Source of the DNA: an uncultured Pelagibacteraceae bacterium
GTDB lineage: Bacteria; Pseudomonadota; Alphaproteobacteria; Pelagibacterales; Pelagibacteraceae
DNA length: 64,000 bases
Direction: 5' to 3'
NCBI GenBank assembly: GCA_902521615.1
Contig: CABYSJ010000006.1
Location: forward strand, 16,860-80,859
Below the pieces are notes generated by a model. The model was not told the origin of the DNA, ran no database searches, and was given only the letters and a program-made list of their open reading frames with translations. Every line of letters starts with the position of its first letter. Positions within the stretch are counted from its first letter, which is position 1. Shown piece after piece: positions 25,987 through 33,380 of this stretch. A program made the translations under genes and the position numbers.

Positions 25987-26419
25987 AATTTTATTGGTTT
26001 TAATTATAATGGTGTTTGCCAATGTGACTTTGGCAGATAATCACGATAAAAAAGAAGAGCTCGTAGAACAGGTAAAGGAAATCACAAAAGAATTAGCAGA
26101 TGAGGATGAGGTTCCATTAAACGATCCTTTTGCAGGAAATGAAGGAACTAGCTCAACAGTAGGTATACCAGAAGAAGAACAAGAAGACGAAATGAGTTTA
26201 TATAATTTTAAACTTTCTGGTTTAATCTCTGGAAAAGATCATAGCTATATTTCTGTGGTAAGTTCAGCTGGTGAGGCAATTACTTTAACATTAGGTCAAT
26301 ATTTAGGAAAAAATCAATTTATAGATTTAAGATTAACTGAGGCTATTTTTAAAAAAGAAGATGGTAAATATTTAATTATAGATTTTAACAATCAAATAAG
26401 AGAGGCTGATGACTATTAA
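25973..26419 (+). CDS. pilP: PilP-like periplasmic pilus protein
   Basis: A 148-residue protein with an N-terminal signal peptide (MNFFRILLVLIIMVFANVTLA). Ordinary PilP is a lipoprotein; no lipobox cysteine is seen here, so this version is probably soluble or anchored by an uncleaved helix. An acidic, disordered linker (about residues 20-75) is followed by a small beta domain (YNFKLSGLISGKDHSYISV; LGQYLGKN) like the HR domain of PilP/GspC, which contacts the secretin. Its position between pilO and pilQ supports the call. Confidence 0.8.
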   Translation: MNFFRILLVLIIMVFANVTLADNHDKKEELVEQVKEITKELADEDEVPLNDPFAGNEGTSSTVGIPEEEQEDEMSLYNFKLSGLISGKDHSYISVVSSAGEAITLTLGQYLGKNQFIDLRLTEAIFKKEDGKYLIIDFNNQIREADDY

Positions 26420-27968
26420 AAAAATATTAAATTTATCAGTTGTTCTTATTTTAGGTTTTATTTTAAGTGGTTGTGCAAATTCTCAATTTGCAAAAAAATA
26501 TAATAAGCCTTTTAAACATAATACTCCTTTGATTAAAAGCAACGATATTACTAAAGCAGGTAAATCTGAAATTTCTAAGACATTAGATATGGGACCAAAG
26601 CCAGTTGAAGGGGATACAAGAAAGTTAGGTAAAAGAAAAAAAATATCTTCAGAGGCACAAAGAAATTATTTAATTATCTCTGACAATTTTCCACTACTTA
26701 AGCAAAGAGTGACTTTGAAATTCAAAAATTTAGATTTTAAAGAAACAATGCAGTTGATGGGTAAAATAGGTGAGATTAATGTTTTAGTTGGTGATGAAGT
26801 TGCTGGAGTAATATCAGCAGAATTAGTTGACGTTCCTTGGGATAAAGCATTCCAGGCTTTATTAGATATGAAAAATTATGCATCTGACGTTGATGTCGCA
26901 AGTAATTTGATAAGAGTTCATTCACCAGAAACTTTGACATCTCAAGAAAACTATAAATCTGAAAGAGCTCAAGCAGTGAAGAAAAAAGTAGAATTGGAAG
27001 ATAGTGTTGAGCCAATATACTCTGAAATATTTAGACTATATTATATATCTCCAGCTCAAGCTAAAGCAACAATTGAAGAGTTGTTTACTCAACAATCTGG
27101 AGATAGTTCATACACACCAATTCAAATTACTGAAGAGATCACTACAAGATCTATAATTGTAAGAGGAAAAGAAAAAGATCTAGATGTAGTTGATAAAGTG
27201 ATTAAAGAAATTGATATCAGAACAAAACAAGTCTTAATAGAAGCATTTATAGTTGAAGCTAATTCAGATTTCGAAAGAGCTCTAGGAACAAGATTGGGTG
27301 GTTATTATCAAAGAGCTGGAAAAGTTGCAGGTGGTACAGCAGGCACAAGTACAGGAAGTGAAACAGGTGCAGATTTAGGTACAGCTGCTGGATTAGGCTC
27401 AGCATCTGATTCTATATCAAATTTTCCAGTGACAGGTGCTACAAGTGGAATAGGGATATTGAGAAGAACAGCAACTGGTGTATTAAAAGCAGAAATTACA
27501 GCTCTTGAAAGTATGGGTATGGGTAAAACTATATCAAATCCAAAAGTGTTTACCTTAGACAATCAATTAGCTACAGTTACTCAAGGTGAAGAAATTCCTT
27601 ATCAAACAACATCTGAAGGTACTACTTCTACATCATTTAAAGAAGCTGCTCTTAAATTAGAAGTAACTCCTAGTATAATTGGCGATGGAAATGTGCTTTT
27701 AACTATTAAAGTTAATAATGATACACCAAATAGAGCAACGGCTTCTGATGAACCACCAATTAATAAAATGGAAATTGTTACAAAATTATTGGTTGCTGAT
27801 GGGGACATCGTAGTCATAGGTGGAATTAAGAAAAATGTACAATCTAATAGTAAAAACCAAACGCCAGGTGTAGGGAATTTGCCTGTGATAGGTAATCTCT
27901 TTAAAGGTAAGGCTAATTCTGATAATCTAGATGAATTACTGGTGTTTATTGCACCAAGAATTTTATAA
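26409..27968 (+). CDS. pilQ: Outer-membrane secretin PilQ/MshL-type, lipoprotein
   Basis: A 519-residue secretin that forms the outer-membrane gate for the pilus. The signal peptide ends in a lipobox (LSGC, cysteine near residue 22), so it is probably lipidated, closer to MshL than to classical PilQ; AMIN domains are missing. Domains: secretin N0/STN (LKFKNLDFKETMQLMGKIG near 99), an N1-like domain (RLYYISPAQAKATIEELF), and the secretin core (VLIEAFIVEANSDFERALG to the end LLVFIAPRIL). A glycine/threonine-rich stretch near residues 305-340 interrupts the core at the gate region. Overlaps pilP by 11 bases and pilB by one base. Confidence 0.9.
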   Translation: MTIKKILNLSVVLILGFILSGCANSQFAKKYNKPFKHNTPLIKSNDITKAGKSEISKTLDMGPKPVEGDTRKLGKRKKISSEAQRNYLIISDNFPLLKQRVTLKFKNLDFKETMQLMGKIGEINVLVGDEVAGVISAELVDVPWDKAFQALLDMKNYASDVDVASNLIRVHSPETLTSQENYKSERAQAVKKKVELEDSVEPIYSEIFRLYYISPAQAKATIEELFTQQSGDSSYTPIQITEEITTRSIIVRGKEKDLDVVDKVIKEIDIRTKQVLIEAFIVEANSDFERALGTRLGGYYQRAGKVAGGTAGTSTGSETGADLGTAAGLGSASDSISNFPVTGATSGIGILRRTATGVLKAEITALESMGMGKTISNPKVFTLDNQLATVTQGEEIPYQTTSEGTTSTSFKEAALKLEVTPSIIGDGNVLLTIKVNNDTPNRATASDEPPINKMEIVTKLLVADGDIVVIGGIKKNVQSNSKNQTPGVGNLPVIGNLFKGKANSDNLDELLVFIAPRIL

Positions 27969-29716
27969 TGATTAATATTAGTAGAGAGTCAGAAATAAAT
28001 TTAATTAATATTTTGATTGATCAAGATATTATTTCTGGAAAAGACTTAATCAATATAAAAAAAGTATCAACAGAGGGACAAAAGTCACAACTAGATGCAG
28101 TTTTTGAACTTAACCTTACAGACGAAAATAAAATTTTAGACTTATTAGTTAAAGAACAATCATTAGAGGTTGTTGATTTAAGCGCACATTCTGTAACTGA
28201 GGAAATAAAATCTGTATTACCCTCAAATTACATAAATATGAATTTTATAGCACCATTTAAAGTTGAGGGTAAAATTTTGCATATTGCAATACCAGATAGC
28301 TCAAAACTTAGTTTAATGAGAAATCTTAAAACAATTACGAAAATGGATATTGAATTACATGCCGCCAAGATTAGTGAAATTTCAGATTTTATTAAAAAAC
28401 TTCATGCAGATGGTGAAACTACAATGCAAACTATTCAACAGAAAAATAAAGAAAAAGTTCAAACTTTTGATTACGATGTAGAAGATAATACTGAAGTGTT
28501 AGATGAGAAACCTGAAGAGGATATAGAGGCTCTAGAAAATGAATCTGAAGTAATTAAATTTTCAACAGCTGTTGTTGCAGAAGCAATTAAATCTGGTGTT
28601 TCCGATATTCATATAGAGCCATATAGATTTTCTTCGAGAGTGAGATATCGATTGGATGGTATTTTACAGGAGCAAGAACAGTTTTCTAAATTTTTACACT
28701 CTAATTATGGTGCAGTTGTAACCCGTTTTAAAATTATGGGTAAACTTGATATTGCTGAAAGAAGGTTGCCACAAGATGGAGCTATACCATTTAAAATAGA
28801 TGGAAAAGTAGTTGATTTACGTCTTTCAATTCTGCCAACTGCAAATAATGAAAGAATTGTTATGCGGGTTTTAAATAAAGATGCAGGAGATATTAGTCTT
28901 GAGCAATTAAATTTTGAAGAAACTGATTTAACGAATTTAAGAAAAGCAATACACGGTACTCAAGGTTTGGTTTTAGTAACAGGTCCTACAGGATCAGGAA
29001 AAACAACTACTCTTTATAGTATTTTAAAAGAGGTTTCGAAACCACATTTAAATATTTTGACTGCAGAAGATCCAGTTGAATATGAATTAGATGGTGTCGG
29101 TCAAGTTCAGATTAAAGATGATATTGGTTTTAATTTTTCTACCGCACTAAGATCTTTTTTAAGACAGGACCCCGAAATAATTCTTGTTGGTGAGATGAGG
29201 GATAAAGAAACTGTGGATATAGGTTTAAAGGCTGCATTAACAGGTCACTTAGTATTTAGTACACTCCACACAAATGATGCGCCAAGTACAATCACAAGAT
29301 TACAAAATATGGGAACACCAGATTATTTAATTAGTGCTGCTGTCACATTAGTTTTAGCACAGAGACTTGCAAGAAAAACATGTCCAGATTGCAGAGTTCC
29401 TGATGATGATATTACTCCAAAAGCTTTAGCTGATCTTGGATTTACAGTTGAACAAGCTTCAAGAGCAAAAGTTCAAAAGGGCAAGGGGTGTCCAAAATGT
29501 AAAGATACTGGATACAAAGGAAGAATGGGTATCTATGAAATTTTAAATGTTACAAAACCAATTAAAGAAGCTATTTTAAGACAAGCTACTACACCTGAAC
29601 TTAAAGAAATAGCAACTAATGAAGGTTTTAGAACAATGCAAGATATGGGTCGTGAAATGATTTTAACAGGAGACTTAAATTTCAGAGAATACGATCGTGT
29701 TTTATCAGTGGAGTAG
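27968..29716 (+). CDS. pilB: Type IV pilus extension ATPase PilB
   Basis: A 582-residue assembly ATPase. It has the N-terminal T2SSE domain, then SGVSDIHIEPY near residue 209, Walker A GPTGSGKTTT near 338, the Walker B/Asp region RQDPEIILVGEMRD, the His box TGHLVFSTLHTNDA, and the tetracysteine zinc motif CPDCR ... CPKCKDTGYKGRMGIYEIL. The full N-terminal region and zinc motif set it apart from PilT. It drives pilin polymerisation with PilC. It starts at the overlapped stop of pilQ and is followed by pilC after 5 bases. Confidence 0.95.
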   Translation: MINISRESEINLINILIDQDIISGKDLINIKKVSTEGQKSQLDAVFELNLTDENKILDLLVKEQSLEVVDLSAHSVTEEIKSVLPSNYINMNFIAPFKVEGKILHIAIPDSSKLSLMRNLKTITKMDIELHAAKISEISDFIKKLHADGETTMQTIQQKNKEKVQTFDYDVEDNTEVLDEKPEEDIEALENESEVIKFSTAVVAEAIKSGVSDIHIEPYRFSSRVRYRLDGILQEQEQFSKFLHSNYGAVVTRFKIMGKLDIAERRLPQDGAIPFKIDGKVVDLRLSILPTANNERIVMRVLNKDAGDISLEQLNFEETDLTNLRKAIHGTQGLVLVTGPTGSGKTTTLYSILKEVSKPHLNILTAEDPVEYELDGVGQVQIKDDIGFNFSTALRSFLRQDPEIILVGEMRDKETVDIGLKAALTGHLVFSTLHTNDAPSTITRLQNMGTPDYLISAAVTLVLAQRLARKTCPDCRVPDDDITPKALADLGFTVEQASRAKVQKGKGCPKCKDTGYKGRMGIYEILNVTKPIKEAILRQATTPELKEIATNEGFRTMQDMGREMILTGDLNFREYDRVLSVE

Positions 29717-29721
29717 CTTAA

Positions 29722-30963
29722 ATGTCTTCAGAAACTTTTTCTTACAAAGGTATTTCAGCAGGAAAATATATCGAAGGTGAAATTGAGGCTCTTAATCAAG
29801 AAGAAGCTTCATTTAAACTTAAAGAACAAAAAGTAATTATTACTAATTTAACAAAAATTAAAAAGAAAAAAGCTGCTAAAGATAAAAAAAAAGGTGGTGG
29901 TTTTTCTTTTGGAAAGAAAAAAGTAAAGCCTGAAGATGTTGTAATTTTTTCAAAACAATTTGCTACTATGGTTAAGGCAGGTCTACCAATTCTTAATGTA
30001 TTAGGAATGCTGAGAGATCAAATTGAACATCCAACAATGAAAGAAATTATTGAAGATATAAGAAAAAGTTTAGAAGGTGGTATAACACTTTCAAAATGTT
30101 TTGAAAAGTATCCACAAATTTTTGACAGTATTTATATAAACTTAATTAAAGCAGGTGAGGCTAGTGGTAAGCTTGATGTTTTTTTAATGAAATTAGTAGA
30201 ATCTTTGGAAAAAAGAGAAAAGGTTAAAAAGAAGATCAAAAGTGCACTAACTTATCCAGTAGTTATGTTTACAGTTGCTATAACTGTTATGGTATTCATG
30301 CTAATTAAAGTAGTTCCTGTTTTTGCTGAGATGTATGAAGGTATGGGTGTTGCTCTTCCTACGCCTACGGCTGTAATTATGACAGCTAGTAACTTCATGA
30401 GAGGATCTGGTGGTTTAACATTAGGAATTGTTTGTATTTTGCTCTTCGCAATATTTAAATACACAACTACAAAAATTCCAGCTATACGCTACAAATGGCA
30501 TCAAAGAGTTTTAAAAATGCCTGTATTTGGCGACATGATTCTAAAATCATTGATTGCCAGAATTTCATTAATTATGGGTAACTTAAGTTCTGCTGGTGTA
30601 AATTTACTTGAGAGTATTGAAATTGCAAAAGCAGTAAGTAACAACGACGTAGTTACTCTTGCCTTAGAAAATGTAAAAAAAGGTGTTTTTTCAGGAGATA
30701 CATTAACAAAACTTTTTTTAAAAGAACCTGTTTTTCCACCAACATTTAGTCAGTTAATTTCTGTTGGAGAACAAACTGGTAATTTAGATGAAATGTTCAC
30801 TTCAGTATCAAATTATTATGAGGAAGAATTTGATACAGCAGTAGATAACATGTCTAGTTTAATTGAACCAATTATGATTGTATTTATGGGTGGTATGATT
30901 GGTGGTTTGATGATTGCAATGTACTCACCAATCTTTAACGTTGGTGCAATAATTGGTGGTTAA
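29722..30963 (+). CDS. pilC: Type IV pilus inner-membrane platform protein PilC
   Basis: A 413-residue platform protein with two T2SSF domains: FSKQFATMVKAGLPILNVL near residue 73 and ISLIMGNLSSAGVNLLESI near 282, each followed by membrane helices. GEASGKLDVFL and GEQTGNLDEMF are the conserved repeats of this family. The N-terminus has a lysine- and glycine-rich loop (KKKAAKDKKKGGG) that differs from common PilC. It couples PilB and PilT to pilin assembly. Last major gene of the pilMNOPQBC operon. Confidence 0.95.
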   Translation: MSSETFSYKGISAGKYIEGEIEALNQEEASFKLKEQKVIITNLTKIKKKKAAKDKKKGGGFSFGKKKVKPEDVVIFSKQFATMVKAGLPILNVLGMLRDQIEHPTMKEIIEDIRKSLEGGITLSKCFEKYPQIFDSIYINLIKAGEASGKLDVFLMKLVESLEKREKVKKKIKSALTYPVVMFTVAITVMVFMLIKVVPVFAEMYEGMGVALPTPTAVIMTASNFMRGSGGLTLGIVCILLFAIFKYTTTKIPAIRYKWHQRVLKMPVFGDMILKSLIARISLIMGNLSSAGVNLLESIEIAKAVSNNDVVTLALENVKKGVFSGDTLTKLFLKEPVFPPTFSQLISVGEQTGNLDEMFTSVSNYYEEEFDTAVDNMSSLIEPIMIVFMGGMIGGLMIAMYSPIFNVGAIIGG

Positions 30964-31047
30964 AAAAAAGATCAAATTGGACATATTGATAATCTTTTAA
31001 TTTAAAAAATACTTTTATTTTTATTCTCATTAGTTAAATACCTTAGT

Positions 31048-31341
31048 GTGATTAAAAATTTAAAAATATTAATTATATTTTTTTTTCTTACTGGGTGTGC
31101 ACAGAGCGTAGCAGTTTTAGGTCCAGCAATGACTATTGCTACAACTGGAAGTGTTAATCAAGCGCTTTTATCAGGAACTATAAATACAGGTGTTAAATAT
31201 CAGACAGGTAGGGGCATAAGTGAGCATATGGTTCAGTCTTTAAATGAACCTATTGATTGTTCTATGACAAGCAGCAATGAATTAGCTGAAATGTTTTTTG
31301 ATGATTATAGCAATTTAGATTGTTACGAAGAAAATAATTAA
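31048..31341 (+). CDS. Small lipoprotein downstream of pilC
   Basis: A 97-residue protein starting at GTG with a lipoprotein signal (IIFFFLTGC, cysteine at about residue 17). The rest contains GPAMTIATTGSVNQALLSG and TGRGISEHMVQSLN; I recall similar small lipoproteins in SAR11 genomes but know no function. It lies 84 bases after pilC and is convergent with the RsbW-like gene. It might help localise the secretin (a pilotin-like role) because the window otherwise lacks one, but the family is not recognisable as a pilotin. Confidence 0.65.
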   Translation: MIKNLKILIIFFFLTGCAQSVAVLGPAMTIATTGSVNQALLSGTINTGVKYQTGRGISEHMVQSLNEPIDCSMTSSNELAEMFFDDYSNLDCYEENN

Positions 31342-31772
31342 TTATTTAAATTTTTGGAAAGTATTAGATGGTTGATCCAAGGTTTTTCACCCTCTTTAAA
31401 AACAACTGCATCCATTATTTGTTGGATAAAAAAAGTTCCTAAACCACCTGGTTTAATATCGTCAATTTTTCGGTGTCTGATTTTATCTTTTTCAACTGGT
31501 CTTCCTTTGTCAAAAAAACCTATTTCAAGATGACCATCACTAACAGATATTTTAATTTCCATTTTATCTTCGGTTTGTTCGTTATTGTAAGCGTGTTTCA
31601 CAATATTTTGCGCAGCTTCAGCAATAGCTAGAACTAATTCATCTTTTAACTCTTGATTAATATTTAATTTTGCAAAAACTTCTCTGCAGAAGGATCTAAC
31701 ATGCTTAAGATTAGATGAGTTTACCTCAAAATCTCTTTTTTCATCTAAGTTGATAATATTTGATTGTTCCAT
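31338..31772 (-). CDS. RsbW-like anti-sigma/serine kinase (HATPase_c)
   Basis: A 144-residue GHKL-type kinase of the RsbW/SpoIIAB class. The N-box is ELVLAIAEAAQNIVKHAY (residues about 45-62), the G1 box DKGRPV is near 88 and the G2 box GGLGTFFI near 109. Such proteins phosphorylate a STAS antagonist and, when free, bind a sigma factor or other target. The STAS partner overlaps it by one base upstream, the usual arrangement. No sigma factor gene is in the window, so the output is unknown. It sits inside the pilus region between pilC and pilA on the opposite strand. Confidence 0.92.
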   Translation of the reverse strand: MEQSNIINLDEKRDFEVNSSNLKHVRSFCREVFAKLNINQELKDELVLAIAEAAQNIVKHAYNNEQTEDKMEIKISVSDGHLEIGFFDKGRPVEKDKIRHRKIDDIKPGGLGTFFIQQIMDAVVFKEGEKPWINHLILSKNLNN

Positions 31773-32071
31773 TAATCCAGATTTAAGATTTGCTCTAGTT
31801 TTGCCATCATAATCACTTTTAGAACTGATTTACTGATTTCTTTCAGAGTAACTTTTGTTCCAAGCTCCATTGCTTTTTGATGACTTTCAATTAAAACTGA
31901 TATTCCTGAAGAGTCCATGTATTGAACTTCTTTCAAATTTAAGTGAACTTCTTTCTTAGCCTCAATAAGAGGCATTATAATTTCCTTAGCTTTTTCAGTT
32001 ACATCCATGTCAATTTCACCATCTAGATGAACTGTCGAGATATTTCCCTCTTCTGTAACTTTGTAAGTCAT
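31772..32071 (-). CDS. RsbV-like STAS anti-anti-sigma factor
   Basis: A 99-residue single STAS domain. HLDGEIDMDV near residue 15 and YMDSSGISVLIESH near 51 are classical; the DSSG serine is the expected phosphorylation site. In the known partner switch, the RsbW kinase phosphorylates this serine and SpoIIE/RsbU phosphatases remove the phosphate. Three such phosphatases are encoded in the window (6756, 33381, 35953). The gene is divergent from pilA and shares with it an intergenic region that carries a variant of the recurrent motif. Confidence 0.93.
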   Translation of the reverse strand: MTYKVTEEGNISTVHLDGEIDMDVTEKAKEIIMPLIEAKKEVHLNLKEVQYMDSSGISVLIESHQKAMELGTKVTLKEISKSVLKVIMMAKLEQILNLD

Positions 32072-32129
32072 AAAGCCCTTTATTTATCAATTTTTTAGTA
32101 AAATCAATAAAAAATACAATCTATGATTG

Positions 32130-32142
32130 ACCCAAAATGATT
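32130..32142 (+). promoter_or_regulatory. Candidate operator (motif site E, variant) between rsbV-like gene and pilA
   Basis: ACCCAAAATGATT keeps the outer bases of the recurrent motif, with AAA in place of TTT at its centre. It is 76 bases upstream of the pilA start and 59 bases from the start of the STAS gene. A -10-like TATATT begins at 32151, about 21 bases after the motif start, the same geometry as site C. A strong AAAAGAGG ribosome-binding region precedes pilA. Weaker than the other sites because of the three central changes. Confidence 0.35.
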
Positions 32143-32218
32143 AATTGCATTATATTATTAAATACGATTAAATTATATACAATTTAAAATTATTACAAAA
32201 ATAAAAGAGGTTTTAAAT

Positions 32219-32683
32219 ATGAGAAATAAAAAAAATAAAGGTTTTACATTAATTGAGCTACTAGTTGTTGTAGCAATTATAGGAATTCTTGCAGCTGTTG
32301 GTGTTGTTGCTTATTCAGGATACACAGCAGGTGCTAAAAAACAAGCAGCTAATTCTAATCAAGCTGCAGTTACTAAATACATCGCTGCTGAAGTGCAAAA
32401 ATGTAATATAGGTGAGACATCTGCTATGGGTGGAGAATTAACTTGTGCAGGTAAAGATGGTGGTAAAGTTGTTGATGCGGCAGTTAAAGCATTGTCTGAT
32501 TTTAAAAATCCATATGTTACTTCAAGCGCAGCTGTAGTAAAAGATGGCGATTATCAAAAGGATGGAAATGCTGGAACTACAGGCCTTAGTGCTTCAGGAA
32601 ATACAATCACAGTTGGAACTTGTATTGAAGAGAAATGTAGTGCTTCAGCAAGTCAAAAAACTAATACTGTCACAGTAGAGTAA
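32219..32683 (+). CDS. pilA: Type IV pilin, probable major pilin PilA
   Basis: A 154-residue prepilin with a basic leader (MRNKKNKG) and stalk GFTLIELLVVVAIIGILAA with Glu5, continuing VGVVAYSGYTAGAKKQAANS. The globular part is alanine-rich and less hydrophobic than the other pilins, contains DFKNPYVTSS and two cysteine pairs (KCNIG, LTCAG; TCIEEKC), consistent with disulfide-bonded loops. It has its own promoter region (147-base gap) and the best ribosome-binding site among the pilins, which suggests high expression and hence the major subunit. Processing by PilD. Confidence 0.9.
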   Translation: MRNKKNKGFTLIELLVVVAIIGILAAVGVVAYSGYTAGAKKQAANSNQAAVTKYIAAEVQKCNIGETSAMGGELTCAGKDGGKVVDAAVKALSDFKNPYVTSSAAVVKDGDYQKDGNAGTTGLSASGNTITVGTCIEEKCSASASQKTNTVTVE

Positions 32684-32704
32684 TAATTTTAACTCTTTTA
32701 TTTT

Positions 32705-33118
32705 ATGACTACCAAAAGTTCAGGGTTCACACTCATTGAGCTTTTGGTGGTCGTTGCAATTCTAGGAATTATAGCTGCAATTGGTATTACAAGTTACAAT
32801 GGTTATGTATCAAGTGCGAAAAGAAAATCAGCTGAAAATGTTATGCAGCAAATTTCTTTAGGTCAAACTGAATATTATTCAGATAATGGAATGTATTATA
32901 TGAATAGTACAAGTACCAATTGCACCCCTTCATCATCAACATCTTCTGCAATAGAGACCAACTTGTTAGGTGGATCTGATAACATTACTCCAGAAATGGG
33001 ATATGAATTATGTATTTCTAATGATGCCTCAAATTACAAAATAACGGCTAAAGAAACTGATGGAAACTGTCAGGTTACATTGACCGCTTTAAATGTAACT
33101 GCAAGACAAAACTGTTAA
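32705..33118 (+). CDS. PilE-like minor type IV pilin
   Basis: A 137-residue prepilin: leader MTTKSSG and stalk FTLIELLVVVAILGIIAAIGITSYNGYV. The globular domain has QISLGQTEYYSDNGMYY and ends with a disulfide-type loop (DGNCQVTLTALNVTARQNC), the pattern of PilE-type minor pilins. Located 21 bases after pilA, in the same operon with a small membrane protein and the first Amt-phosphatase fusion. Confidence 0.88.
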   Translation: MTTKSSGFTLIELLVVVAILGIIAAIGITSYNGYVSSAKRKSAENVMQQISLGQTEYYSDNGMYYMNSTSTNCTPSSSTSSAIETNLLGGSDNITPEMGYELCISNDASNYKITAKETDGNCQVTLTALNVTARQNC

Positions 33119-33128
33119 TAATTTATCA

Positions 33129-33377
33129 ATGAACTTTGAGGAAATTAAAAAGTTTTTATCAAAAATTAAGGAAATTGATTTAACAAATAAATCAAAAATC
33201 TATTTAACAGCTAGTTTAGTATGGATCATTTTTATTGGTTATCTTACCTGGTGGAACGGTCTTAAAAGTTTTGCTTTAGATAAAAGCTTTAGATGGGATG
33301 AGTGGTTTTGGTTTGGAATAGTTCCAGCTTTAGCACCTTATGTTTTTTACTTTATCTGGAGGAAAAAAGATGAGTAA
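33129..33377 (+). CDS. Small two-helix membrane protein in the pilA operon
   Basis: An 82-residue protein with an amphipathic, lysine-rich N-terminus (residues 1-22) and two predicted membrane helices (YLTASLVWIIFIGYLTWWNG and WFWFGIVPALAPYVFYFIW). Unknown family. It lies 10 bases after the PilE-like gene and 3 bases before the Amt-phosphatase gene. It is similar in size and layout, though not evidently in sequence, to the small protein next to pilin 2 at 14250. A role linking pilin and membrane partner is possible but unsupported. Confidence 0.65.
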   Translation: MNFEEIKKFLSKIKEIDLTNKSKIYLTASLVWIIFIGYLTWWNGLKSFALDKSFRWDEWFWFGIVPALAPYVFYFIWRKKDE

Positions 33378-33380
33378 AGT

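Noticed and set aside
27308-27817. Minus-strand ORFs within pilQ
   Set aside because: Antisense to a conserved secretin; rich in Pro, Val and Ala as expected from the complement of its Gly/Thr-rich part.
30970-30983. GATCAAATTGGACA after pilC as an inverted copy of the pilus motif
   Set aside because: On the other strand it reads TGTCCAATTTGATC, which differs from ACCCATTTTGATC at several central bases; too weak, and no gene in the right orientation starts nearby.
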